A stretch of 15,674 nt of DNA from the NCBI GenBank assembly GCA_937952285.1, contig CALFZE010000023.1:1-15674 (forward strand). The letters run 5' to 3'. Positions within the stretch are counted from its first letter, which is position 1, and each line of letters opens with the position of its first letter. This document shows, one piece after another, positions 1-6,607 of the stretch. Origin of the DNA: UBA2428 sp002343545 (GTDB lineage Bacteria > Bdellovibrionota > UBA2428). A program made the position numbers and the translations under genes. The notes beneath the pieces are model-generated. The model saw nothing but the letters and a program-made list of their open reading frames with translations, was not told where the DNA came from and searched no databases.

Positions 1-646
1 GGCCTAGGGTGCGCCAGCCCCCGCGACCCTCGTCGAGACCGACGTAAGTCTCGGACCATTGGCGCGTGCCGCGCGGGGCCTTCTTTTCGGGCATGAGGTC
101 CGCTTCGACGGCGAGGCTCACTTCGAGTCGCCCTTGCTTCCATGTCGATCCGGCGTAGCGCGCGGCGTGGTGCGGCTTGGGCACGTCGGGCAGGCGCTTC
201 CAGCTGAGGCCTTGGTCGAAGCTCGCCACGACGACGAGAGTTTCGCCCGGACCCGCGACGGTGTGTTCCAGGAAGCCCCAGATTTTGCCGCTCGCTTCGT
301 CGTAGGTGAGGCCGGCCCACTCCCAGCCGCGCAGCTCTTCGCGGTAGTCGAAACGCCGAGTTCCCAGATCCGTGCGAACGACGACGAAGGGGCCGCGCGC
401 GTAGCGACGCTCGAATTCGTCCTCGGGCATGCGATCGGGGTTGCCGACAAAAAATCGGAGCGCGCCGTTACCGAGGTCGTACTGAAGTTGGCTCTCGGCG
501 GGGATCTGGGCTTCCTGGAGGGGGCGGGCTTCGGTTTCGGGCGCGACTTTCAAGTCCGACGCGCAGGCCCCCAATACGAGTAGTACGTGGAAGGCGAGGC
601 TCCGGCCGGCCGCGCTGCCGCTGGGTCGCGGCGTGATGGAAGACAT
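1..646 (-). CDS. Lipoprotein with Asp-box (BNR/sialidase-like) motif, partial
   Basis: The reading frame starts at the ATG at 646-644 and is open to the left edge (215 codons seen), so the C-terminus is missing. Residues 16-28 are a hydrophobic signal ending in the lipobox LGAC, which predicts lipidation at Cys28 and export to the envelope. Residues 142-149 read SFDQGLSW, a perfect match to the Asp-box consensus S-x-D-x-G-x-x-W found at hairpin turns of sialidase-like and other beta-propellers. A looser copy (LDEGRGGW) lies at 204-211. No catalytic residues can be judged. The ATG follows the ferredoxin stop by 2 nt, and GGAAGG lies 9 nt upstream inside the ferredoxin gene, so the two are probably co-transcribed and coupled. 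The function is unknown; a propeller lipoprotein is an inference from the motif and from the Trp/Gly-rich beta pattern. Confidence 0.75.
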   Translation of the reverse strand, partial: MSSITPRPSGSAAGRSLAFHVLLVLGACASDLKVAPETEARPLQEAQIPAESQLQYDLGNGALRFFVGNPDRMPEDEFERRYARGPFVVVRTDLGTRRFDYREELRGWEWAGLTYDEASGKIWGFLEHTVAGPGETLVVVASFDQGLSWKRLPDVPKPHHAARYAGSTWKQGRLEVSLAVEADLMPEKKAPRGTRQWSETYVGLDEGRGGWRTLG

Positions 647-648
647 TT

Positions 649-1056
649 CTAGTGGCCTTCCTTCACCGCGTTGCGGTTCCAGGCGGGGATGACGACTTCA
701 ACGTCTTCGGTTCCGTTCGGCACGGTTTGGCAAGCCAGGCGCGATTCGAAGGTCGCCGCCGGCGCGTTGTCGATCTGGTCGAGCTCCTCGTCGAGCGGCT
801 CGTTGCAGGACTTGAGGCCGCGCTTCACGTAAACGTGGCAGGTCGAGCAAGCCGCGACGCCGCCGCAGGCATGCTCGATGTCCACGCCGTTCGTCATGGC
901 GATCTGGAGGAGGCTGCCGGGCAGGCCCTTGGCCGAGTCGGGGAGGGCCTCGGGACGCACGACGACGCTCACATCATGCGGGAGAAAATGCGCCTTGTAC
1001 GGAGCGCGCGGTTTCTCGATCTTGGCCTCGGGCAGGTAGGGATTTTGTCCGGACAT
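649..1056 (-). CDS. Adrenodoxin/ISC-type [2Fe-2S] ferredoxin
   Basis: The 135-aa product carries the vertebrate-type/ISC ferredoxin cluster pattern C-x5-C-x2-C (Cys64, Cys70, Cys73 in CGGVAACSTC) followed by a fourth ligand, Cys109, in SRLACQ. The ACGGVAACSTCHVYV and SRLACQ blocks are typical of Fdx proteins that give electrons to iron-sulfur assembly or to P450-type enzymes. The extra Cys84 is probably not a ligand. The first 25 or so residues are a Pro/Lys-rich extension beyond the usual Fdx length of about 110 aa. The protein is cytoplasmic. No isc genes are seen in the window, so the partner is unknown. The ATG at 1056 has no clear Shine-Dalgarno sequence. It is divergent from prfC across 148 bp and is followed after 2 nt by the lipoprotein gene. 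Confidence 0.9.
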   Translation of the reverse strand: MSGQNPYLPEAKIEKPRAPYKAHFLPHDVSVVVRPEALPDSAKGLPGSLLQIAMTNGVDIEHACGGVAACSTCHVYVKRGLKSCNEPLDEELDQIDNAPAATFESRLACQTVPNGTEDVEVVIPAWNRNAVKEGH

Positions 1057-1073
1057 GAGGGGGTCTTAGCATG

Positions 1074-1132
1074 GCCGAGGACCGCTCGGCACGCTCGGCG
1101 TCGGGGAATCTCCGTCACGGCCCCGGGGCCGT
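1074..1132. promoter_or_regulatory. Divergent intergenic region with hairpin and 16-bp palindrome
   Basis: The 148 bp between the divergent ferredoxin and prfC genes must hold both promoters, but I see no convincing -35/-10 pair. It contains a 6-bp inverted repeat (GCCGAG at 1074-1079, CTCGGC at 1085-1090, 5-nt spacer) and a perfect 16-bp palindrome at 1117-1132 (ACGGCCCC/GGGGCCGT). Such symmetry could be a dimeric regulator's operator or an RNA hairpin in the leader. In DNA this GC-rich, short palindromes also arise by chance, so the role is speculative. Confidence 0.3.
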
Positions 1133-1204
1133 CGAGCCCGGATTTCGGCGCGGGGTCGGGGGGGCGGTGTAGGCAGTCCGGGGAGCGCCTGCTAGGAAAA
1201 GAGC

Positions 1205-2833
1205 ATGTCAACGGAAGGCCCGAACTGGGGTGTTATCAAAGCGGAGTCCGCCCGCCGCCGTACTTTCGCGATCATTTCACACCCCGACGCGGGTAAAACG
1301 ACCCTGACCGAGAAGCTTTTGCTCTATACCGGCCAGATTCGTGAGGCGGGCGAAGTCAAGGCCAAGGCCGATCGCCGGAAGGCGACCTCGGACTGGATGG
1401 AGATCGAGAAGCAGCGGGGGATCTCGGTCACGTCGAGCGTCCTGCAGTTCGATTACCGCGGTCTCAAGGTGAACCTGCTCGATACGCCGGGCCACCAAGA
1501 CTTCTCGGAAGACACCTACCGCACGCTCATGGCCGCCGATTCGGCCGTCATGGTGATCGACTCGGCGAAAGGCGTCGAGCCGCAGACGCTCAAGCTCTTC
1601 GACGTCTGTAAGATGCGCGGCATCCCCATCTTCACCTTCTTCAACAAGATGGACCGCGAAGGGCGCAACCCCTTCGAGCTCGTGCAAGAGATCGACAACG
1701 TCCTGAAGATTTCCTGCAATCCGATCGTTTGGCCCATCGGCATGGGCTCGCGCTTCCGCGGCGTCTACCACCGGCTCAAGAAGCAGTTCCATTTCTTCCG
1801 TCCTTCCGACAAGGCGGGACAGATGGCCGTCGAGGAAGTCGTGCCGATGGCGCCCGACGACCTTCGCCTGCTCGAGTACGCCGAAGAAGAGCAGCGCGCA
1901 TCGTTCCTGGAGGAACTCGAGCTCGTCGAGAGCGCCATCGGCGGCTTCGACCACGAGCTCTTCCGCATGGGCGAGATCTCGCCGGCCGTCTTCGCGAGCG
2001 CGCGCACGAACTTCGGGCTTTCCGTGTTTCTGGACCTCTTCGCGGACAACGCGCCGGAGCCGCAGACGAAGGCCGCCAAACCGGCGCCCGTCGACCCGGC
2101 GGAAGAGCGATTCTCCGGCTTCGTCTTCAAGATCCAGGCGAACATGGACCGCTCGCACCGCGACCGCATGGCTTTCATGCGGATCTGCTCCGGCAAGTTC
2201 GAGCGCGACATGGACGTCAAGCACGCCCGGCTCGGCAAGCCCGTCCGTCTTTCGCACTCCAAACAGTTCGTCGCGCAGGACCGCACGACGGTCGACGAAG
2301 CCTTCGCGGGCGACATCGTCGGTATCCATGATCCGGGGCACTTCCAGATCGGCGACACGCTCTTCACGGGCGCGCCGGTCGAGTTCGAGGGCATCCCGCA
2401 GTTTTCGCCCGAGAGCTTCGGCAAGCTCGGCCTGCGCGACCCGCTCAAGCGCAAGCAGCTGCAGAAGGGCATCGAGCAGCTCTGCCAGGAAGGCCTCGTG
2501 CAGATGTTCGTGCAGCCGCACGTGGGCGCGCAGGATCCGATCCTGGGCGTCGTCGGTTCGCTGCAGTTCGACGTCATGATGTTCCGGCTCAAGGTCGAGT
2601 ACGGCGTTGAAGCCCAACTCACGCGGTTGCCCTACCAGTTCGCGCGTTGGGTGAAGTCGAACGATCCCGCCGTCCGCGTCGAGGGCCTCGATCTGCGTAT
2701 GCCGGTCGTGAAGGACGCCGCCGGTCATTGGGTCGTGCTCTTCAACTCGGAATGGGAGATGAACTACACGCAAAAGAACTCCCCCGCGGCTTTGGAGTGG
2801 TTCGCGAACAGCTTCGCGGCCTCGAAGATATAG
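1205..2833 (+). CDS. prfC: Peptide chain release factor 3 (RF3)
   Basis: This 542-aa translational GTPase recycles RF1/RF2 from the ribosome after peptide release. The G motifs are intact: G1 HPDAGKTT (26-33), G2 RGIS (71-74), G3 DTPGH (93-97) and G4 NKMD (147-150). The blocks EIEKQRGISVTSS and DTPGHQDFSEDTYRTL are characteristic of RF3 rather than EF-G or LepA. Domain II and the RF3 C-terminal domain follow, and the length is close to the usual 525-530 aa. The ATG at 1205 is supported by AGGA at about 1194, and the residues before the G domain resemble the short RF3 N-terminus. A glycosyltransferase gene begins 2 nt after its stop, so the two are likely co-transcribed. The protein is cytoplasmic. 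Confidence 0.98.
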   Translation: MSTEGPNWGVIKAESARRRTFAIISHPDAGKTTLTEKLLLYTGQIREAGEVKAKADRRKATSDWMEIEKQRGISVTSSVLQFDYRGLKVNLLDTPGHQDFSEDTYRTLMAADSAVMVIDSAKGVEPQTLKLFDVCKMRGIPIFTFFNKMDREGRNPFELVQEIDNVLKISCNPIVWPIGMGSRFRGVYHRLKKQFHFFRPSDKAGQMAVEEVVPMAPDDLRLLEYAEEEQRASFLEELELVESAIGGFDHELFRMGEISPAVFASARTNFGLSVFLDLFADNAPEPQTKAAKPAPVDPAEERFSGFVFKIQANMDRSHRDRMAFMRICSGKFERDMDVKHARLGKPVRLSHSKQFVAQDRTTVDEAFAGDIVGIHDPGHFQIGDTLFTGAPVEFEGIPQFSPESFGKLGLRDPLKRKQLQKGIEQLCQEGLVQMFVQPHVGAQDPILGVVGSLQFDVMMFRLKVEYGVEAQLTRLPYQFARWVKSNDPAVRVEGLDLRMPVVKDAAGHWVVLFNSEWEMNYTQKNSPAALEWFANSFAASKI

Positions 2834-2835
2834 CC

Positions 2836-3909
2836 ATGATGAGCCCGAGCGCCGTCGCCGTCCGCCGCGCCCGGGTGTACCTCGACCTGACTCCCTACGT
2901 GCGCGGCCCTTCGACCGGCATCGGACGCTCGGCCTACGGGACCTACTTGGCGCTCGAACGGCTCGCGCGCGAGGACGCTTCGGTCGCCGCCCGCTACGAG
3001 TTCCGCGCCGTCCAGCGCGGCAGCGAAGCCGGCGCGGCCATGGAAAATCTCGGATGGTGGCGCTCCTTGCGCGGCGAGCGCGGCGCGATCCTGCACACCT
3101 TCGATCATAAGATGCCGCCTTTCTGGGCGGGGCGTCGCCTGCTGACCTTTCACGACGCCTGGACGCTTTGGCCGAACGAGTACCAGGACGAGAAGTTCCG
3201 CGCTCGGCAGGCCCCGAAACTCCGCAAGGCGCTGGCGCGGGCGCACGGCATCGTCACGCCGACCCGGGCGGTGGCCGCGGATCTGGCGCGGGTGCTCCCG
3301 CAGCTCGCGGCCTTCGTCGAGGCGGTCGCTTGGGGTCGCGAAAACCTGGACGCGCCCGTCGCGACGGAAGAGGCCTCGCCCGCGGCGAAGCCCTTCGTGG
3401 CGATCGTCGGCATCGTCGAGCCGCGCAAGAACACGCTCTACGCGATCGAGTCGCTGGCGCGTCTGCCCGACCTGAACTTCGTCGTCGTCGGCGCGCCGGG
3501 CTTCCGGGGCGAAGAGATCTTCGCGCAGATCCGGGCGCGCTTCGGGGCGCGCGTTCGCTGCGTGCGCTCGCTCGGCGAGGCCGCGCGGCGTCGGCTCTAC
3601 GCCGAAGCCGAGGCCGTCGTGCTGCCTTCGAAGGACGAGGGCTTCGGACTCGTGTCGGTCGAGGCCGCGGCCGAGGGCGCTCGCGTTTTGCTCTCCGACA
3701 TCCCCCCCTTCCGTGAAATACTTCCCGAGGCGATGGCGTTTCCGCTCGACGACGGCGGCAACCGCTTGCTCGCGATGCTGACGGCGTTGCGGAACGACCC
3801 GGATCGCGCGAAGGCCTACGGCTCGGTGTTGCGCGAGGCCTCGCGGCGTTTCACTTGGGAAGCGACGGCGCGGGGCTATCTTTCCGCCTACGACCGTTTG
3901 CGCGCCTGA
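2836..3909 (+). CDS. GT-B (GT4-like) glycosyltransferase
   Basis: The 357-aa product has the two-Rossmann layout of GT-B enzymes. The N-terminal half contains a glycine-rich stretch (STGIGRSAYG, 26-35) and HDAW (106-109), seen in mannosyltransferase-like GT4 proteins. The C-terminal half opens with GIVEPRKN (192-199), has VVVGAPG (216-222), and has the donor-binding E-x7-E motif in DEGFGLVSVE (Glu268 and Glu276). It probably transfers a sugar from a nucleotide-sugar to a surface polysaccharide or lipid; donor and acceptor cannot be read. The frame is open far upstream inside prfC, but the ATGs at 2836 or 2839 right after the prfC stop give the natural N-terminus before the first beta strand. 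It is an isolated glycosyltransferase with no polysaccharide cluster around it. Confidence 0.88.
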   Translation: MMSPSAVAVRRARVYLDLTPYVRGPSTGIGRSAYGTYLALERLAREDASVAARYEFRAVQRGSEAGAAMENLGWWRSLRGERGAILHTFDHKMPPFWAGRRLLTFHDAWTLWPNEYQDEKFRARQAPKLRKALARAHGIVTPTRAVAADLARVLPQLAAFVEAVAWGRENLDAPVATEEASPAAKPFVAIVGIVEPRKNTLYAIESLARLPDLNFVVVGAPGFRGEEIFAQIRARFGARVRCVRSLGEAARRRLYAEAEAVVLPSKDEGFGLVSVEAAAEGARVLLSDIPPFREILPEAMAFPLDDGGNRLLAMLTALRNDPDRAKAYGSVLREASRRFTWEATARGYLSAYDRLRA

Positions 3910-3925
3910 TCCGCGAGCGCGAAAG

Positions 3926-3956
3926 GGCCCGACGTCGCGCGGGGCGACGCCGGGCC
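3926..3956. terminator. Strong GC hairpin after glycosyltransferase gene
   Basis: The arms 3926-3938 (GGCCCGACGTCGC) and 3944-3956 (GCGACGCCGGGCC) pair over 13 positions with one A-C mismatch around a 5-nt loop. It lies 17 nt after the glycosyltransferase stop and between convergent genes, where a terminator is expected. It lacks a T-run, so it could be a non-canonical or Rho-assisted terminator or a 3' stabiliser. Confidence 0.55.
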
Positions 3957-3964
3957 GGTCGGAA

Positions 3965-3983
3965 GGAAACGCGTCGCGTTTCC
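3965..3983. terminator. Second hairpin in convergent intergenic region
   Basis: GGAAACGCG at 3965-3973 and CGCGTTTCC at 3975-3983 are perfect reverse complements around one base; physically this gives a 7-bp stem with a 5-nt loop. It sits 9 nt beyond the first hairpin and just downstream of the stop of the minus-strand repeat-protein gene. Symmetry and placement suggest it serves the minus transcript or both strands. There is no T-tract. Confidence 0.45.
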
Positions 3984-3992
3984 GGTCGGAGC

Positions 3993-4769
3993 TTACTTCA
4001 CGCCGCGCACGGCTTTGACTTCGCCGACCGTCATGCCGCCGAAGGCGCCGAGGTCGATGATGTCGTCGTCCGAGGAGTCCGGCACGCCGACCCCGACGCC
4101 GCCGTTACCCAGGCCCAAGGTGGTCATCGCGGCTTGGATGAGCGGGACGTACTGGGCGTATTTCGGATTCGCTTCGACGTAAGCGAGACCGATCACGAGC
4201 ACGAGGTTCATGAGGTTGCCGGACTGCCCGTTACCCTTCAGCAAGTTCTTGAGGTCCTGGATGTCTTTCACGCCGAGGCGCTGGGTCCAAACGGCGTACT
4301 TCGGGTTGCTGAGGGCCTGTTGCAAGGCGACGCCCAAGACCATGTCGAAGGCCGACGTCCCGCTTTGGCTCGCGAGGAAAGCGCGCAGGCTCGCTTCGTC
4401 GGTGATGCCGAGCTGGGCGAGGGCGGCCTTCGTCTTGGGATCGCTCTGCGCCTGCAGGAAGGCCAGACGCGCGATAACGTTGCGGAAGTTCGTGCCGTCT
4501 CCGTTGAAATTGATGAAGTCCTTGAAGTCCTGCGCGTTGTTGATGCCGAGCGCGGCGAGGATCGTCGCGTAGCGAGGATCCATCTTGGCGTAGGTGATGG
4601 CCAAGTTGAGTCCAAGGTCGATGATCACGTCGGCATTCTGGGCGGGCGGCGTCGGGGTCGGCTTCGGGGCGGGGTTGGACGGCGCCTTGGAGCCCATCGC
4701 GTGGGCCACGTTCGCCATCGGGGCGGCCAGAACCATGGAGAGCATCGCGGACTTGAAAAGGACGTTCAT
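3993..4769 (-). CDS. Secreted protein of about four 46-residue repeats, function unknown
   Basis: This 258-aa protein has a Sec signal peptide (residues 1-24, cleavage predicted after AHA) and a Pro-rich segment (30-43). Next come about four degenerate helical repeats of 45-46 residues. Each is marked by a D/N-P-K/R motif (residues 64, 110, 155, 201), with NPKYA in repeats 3 and 4, and then by LG-[IV]-x-[DN] and an Asn/Gly-rich turn. The C-terminus has an acidic SSDDD stretch and repeats the DIIDLG theme seen at the start of repeat 1. The ATG at 4769 is chosen because AAGGA lies 7 nt upstream and the signal peptide follows; the frame stays open upstream to 4883 but lacks protein-like features there. 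It stands alone between convergent and divergent neighbours. I do not recognise a family. Confidence 0.85.
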   Translation of the reverse strand: MNVLFKSAMLSMVLAAPMANVAHAMGSKAPSNPAPKPTPTPPAQNADVIIDLGLNLAITYAKMDPRYATILAALGINNAQDFKDFINFNGDGTNFRNVIARLAFLQAQSDPKTKAALAQLGITDEASLRAFLASQSGTSAFDMVLGVALQQALSNPKYAVWTQRLGVKDIQDLKNLLKGNGQSGNLMNLVLVIGLAYVEANPKYAQYVPLIQAAMTTLGLGNGGVGVGVPDSSDDDIIDLGAFGGMTVGEVKAVRGVK

Positions 4770-4780
4770 GAAATATCCTT

Positions 4781-4794
4781 CGCTCGAATGAGCG
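4781..4794 (-). promoter_or_regulatory. Leader hairpin abutting the ribosome binding site
   Basis: In the mRNA of the repeat-protein gene, CGCTC and GAGCG pair around a 4-nt ATTC loop and are followed directly by the Shine-Dalgarno AAGGA (4780-4776). A hairpin touching the ribosome binding site could modulate translation. A five-pair stem is short, so this is tentative. Confidence 0.3.
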
Positions 4795-4849
4795 TGGGGA
4801 GGGATCCGGGCTTTGTCTCTACCGTCGCAAGCTTCGGATCCGAGAAACA

Positions 4850-5030
4850 AACTATCCGGCTTCGGGCGAGATCCCAAATCCAAAATGGCGCTGGAAATTT
4901 TGGAATGCGAGTAGGCGTCGAAATGAATCCGCCTTCTCTAGATTTAGAAAGAGGGATAAAGTTACGGTGAAGGGCGACTTTTTTCCGTCACGCGGCTAAG
5001 CGGGCGAAAGTTCGGGAAGTGTCGCGAGGA
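4850..5030. promoter_or_regulatory. AT-richer divergent promoter region with 8-10-8 inverted repeat
   Basis: The 269 bp between the divergent repeat-protein and dioxygenase genes is visibly AT-richer than the rest of the window around 4850-4990, as expected for promoters. It holds a perfect inverted repeat, TCCAAAAT (4879-4886) and ATTTTGGA (4897-4904) with a 10-bp spacer, a geometry that fits a dimeric regulator's operator. On the minus strand TTGGGA-N17-TAGTTT is a weak sigma70-like candidate just downstream of the repeat. A T6 run at 4979-4984 has no hairpin before it. No promoter is convincing. Confidence 0.35.
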
Positions 5031-5038
5031 GAAACGTG

Positions 5039-5815
5039 ATGTCCCGTACCCCGGCGCTTTTCATCGGCCATGGATCTCCGCTCAACGCGCTCGCCGCGAA
5101 CGATTACACGCGACGTTTGGCCGAAGCAGGACGGCTCGCGCCGGCGCCCCAGGCCGTGCTCTGCGTTTCGGCGCATTGGGAAAGCGCGGGCACGTGGGTC
5201 AACGCGCAGGCGCGCCCCAAAACCATTCACGATTTTCGCGGCTTTCCGCGCGAACTCCACGAGAAAATCTACCCCGCGCCGGGCGCGCCGGAGCTCGCGC
5301 GGGAAATATCGGCGTTGTTGGGAACGCGTGCCCGCGGGACGACGCTCGACTGGGGCCTTGACCATGGCGCGTGGTCCGTTCTCGTGCATCTCTTTCCGAA
5401 AGCTGACGTTCCGGTTCTTCAGCTGAGCATGGACCGTGCCCTCGCGCCGTCGGAGCGTTTCGAGATCGGTCGCGCGCTGGCGCCGCTGCGGGAACGCGGG
5501 GTTTGGATTTTGGGAAGCGGAGATCTCGTGCACAATCTCTACGAGATGAATCCGGACCGCGGCCCGCCCTATCCGTGGGCCGAGGACTTCGAGCGAAACG
5601 TGATGGATCGCATCGCCGCGCGAGATTTTGCGGCGCTGACGGCGCCGAGCTTCTACGCCCAGAAGGCGCTCGGTCAATCGCACCCTTCGCTCGAGCATTT
5701 TTGGCCGCTGCTTTACGTGCTCGGGGCCACGCACGCCGACGATCGGCTCGCGATGATTCACGAGGGCTTCGAACTCGGGACGATCTCGCTGACGAGCTTC
5801 GCCTTCGTGCCCTAG
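5039..5815 (+). CDS. ygiD: DODA/YgiD-type class III extradiol ring-cleavage dioxygenase
   Basis: The 258-aa protein belongs to the 4,5-DOPA-extradiol-dioxygenase-like family of the LigB superfamily, which opens catechol rings or binds metal in a related fold. It shows the family's metal and catalytic histidines in their usual contexts: FIGHGSPLNAL (His11), SAHWES (His46), LDHGAWSVL (His109), GSGDLVHNL (His165) and SHPSLEHFWPLLYVLGA (His215, His220). The length matches E. coli YgiD (about 260 aa). ATG 5039 is preferred over the in-frame GTG at 5036 because AGGAG at 5027-5031 lies 7 nt before it. The substrate is unknown; many bacterial members cleave L-DOPA only weakly. It converges on phenylalanine hydroxylase, sharing CTAG at the stops. 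Confidence 0.93.
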   Translation: MSRTPALFIGHGSPLNALAANDYTRRLAEAGRLAPAPQAVLCVSAHWESAGTWVNAQARPKTIHDFRGFPRELHEKIYPAPGAPELAREISALLGTRARGTTLDWGLDHGAWSVLVHLFPKADVPVLQLSMDRALAPSERFEIGRALAPLRERGVWILGSGDLVHNLYEMNPDRGPPYPWAEDFERNVMDRIAARDFAALTAPSFYAQKALGQSHPSLEHFWPLLYVLGATHADDRLAMIHEGFELGTISLTSFAFVP

Positions 5816-6582
5816 TCGGGGGCGCCGACGTGTTTTTGGGCCCAGTCGCGGAATTCGCGGCCGAGCTGTTGGAAAGAGTCGATCACGAAGACATCGTGCT
5901 GCAAGTGCCAGATGTCAAAATCGCGCTCGCTCATGATCGTCAGGTCGAAAGGATGCTTGCGGCATTTGTCGCTCACGCAGTGCTGCATTTCTTCGGGCGA
6001 AGAGCAGCTTCCGGAGCCGTAGGCACGCAGACCCTGAGGCGTGTTGATGAGTCCGAACTCCACCGTGAACCAATAGATCCGCTGGAGCTGGGCGTGCACG
6101 GGGTGCGTCTCGGGATACTTATCCGCGGCGAGGGCGCCGTACTTTCCGAAGGCCTCGAAGAACTCCGTGAAGTCCGGGTTCGTGAGCAGCGGCGTGTGTC
6201 CGAAGAGATCGTGGAACATGTCGGGCGCGGGCGTGTAATCGAGGTCTTCGCGCTTACGAATGAAGTCCGTCGACGGAAAGATCTTGCGCGCGAGGAGCTT
6301 AAAAAAGTCGGTTGGGTGAACGAGGCCTTCGACGCGCGTCAGCTTCCAGCCCGTGGCGCCTTGCAGACGAGCGGAAACGTCGCGGAGGGCGGGGATGCGG
6401 TCGCGCGGAAAGTCGATCAGGCGCGTGCCTTCGATGAACGGTGCGCAAGCGCGGCCTTCGACGAGGCCGAGCGCTTTATCCAAAAGGAGCTTCCAAGTTC
6501 CGTGCTCGACGTCCGTGTAGTTCGGGACGGGAACGCTCTCGATGGGCTTTTCGGTGACCCGGCAGTAGGGCGTCGCTTCCAT
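5812..6582 (-). CDS. phhA: Phenylalanine 4-monooxygenase
   Basis: The 256-aa enzyme hydroxylates phenylalanine to tyrosine using tetrahydropterin, O2 and Fe(II). The 2-His-1-Glu iron site is visible: His124 and His129 in PDMFHDLFGHTP and Glu175 in YWFTVEFGL. The surrounding YTPAPD, RAYGSGSCSSPEE and HDVFVIDSFQQL blocks are typical of the bacterial catalytic domain. The length fits bacterial PhhA, with no regulatory ACT domain. The usual Glu of E-P-D before the first His block is Ala119 here (APD). The ATG at 6582 lacks a good Shine-Dalgarno sequence but gives the expected N-terminus. pgsA ends 25 nt upstream on the same strand, so the two may be co-transcribed. No pterin dehydratase (phhB) is next to it. 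Confidence 0.96.
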   Translation of the reverse strand: MEATPYCRVTEKPIESVPVPNYTDVEHGTWKLLLDKALGLVEGRACAPFIEGTRLIDFPRDRIPALRDVSARLQGATGWKLTRVEGLVHPTDFFKLLARKIFPSTDFIRKREDLDYTPAPDMFHDLFGHTPLLTNPDFTEFFEAFGKYGALAADKYPETHPVHAQLQRIYWFTVEFGLINTPQGLRAYGSGSCSSPEEMQHCVSDKCRKHPFDLTIMSERDFDIWHLQHDVFVIDSFQQLGREFRDWAQKHVGAPD

Positions 6583-6607
6583 CGAGCAAGAGTCTAGCAG
6601 GACGGGA

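Noticed and set aside
1277..2773. 498-aa open frame antisense to prfC
   Set aside because: It is a GC-rich shadow of a certain gene; the sequence is Arg/Asp/His/Leu-biased with no domain or signal.
2647..2835. N-terminal extension of the glycosyltransferase inside prfC
   Set aside because: It is Arg/Gly-rich out-of-frame prfC sequence; the ATG right after the prfC stop gives a normal GT-B start.
3855..4970. 371-aa plus-strand open frame over the repeat protein
   Set aside because: The minus frame has signal peptide, Shine-Dalgarno and internal protein repeats; the plus frame only mirrors them.
4979..4984. T6 run as a Rho-independent terminator
   Set aside because: No GC-rich hairpin lies directly before it on either strand, and no gene ends there.
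4988..5761. 257-aa minus-strand open frame antisense to the dioxygenase
   Set aside because: The plus frame carries all family histidines in conserved context.
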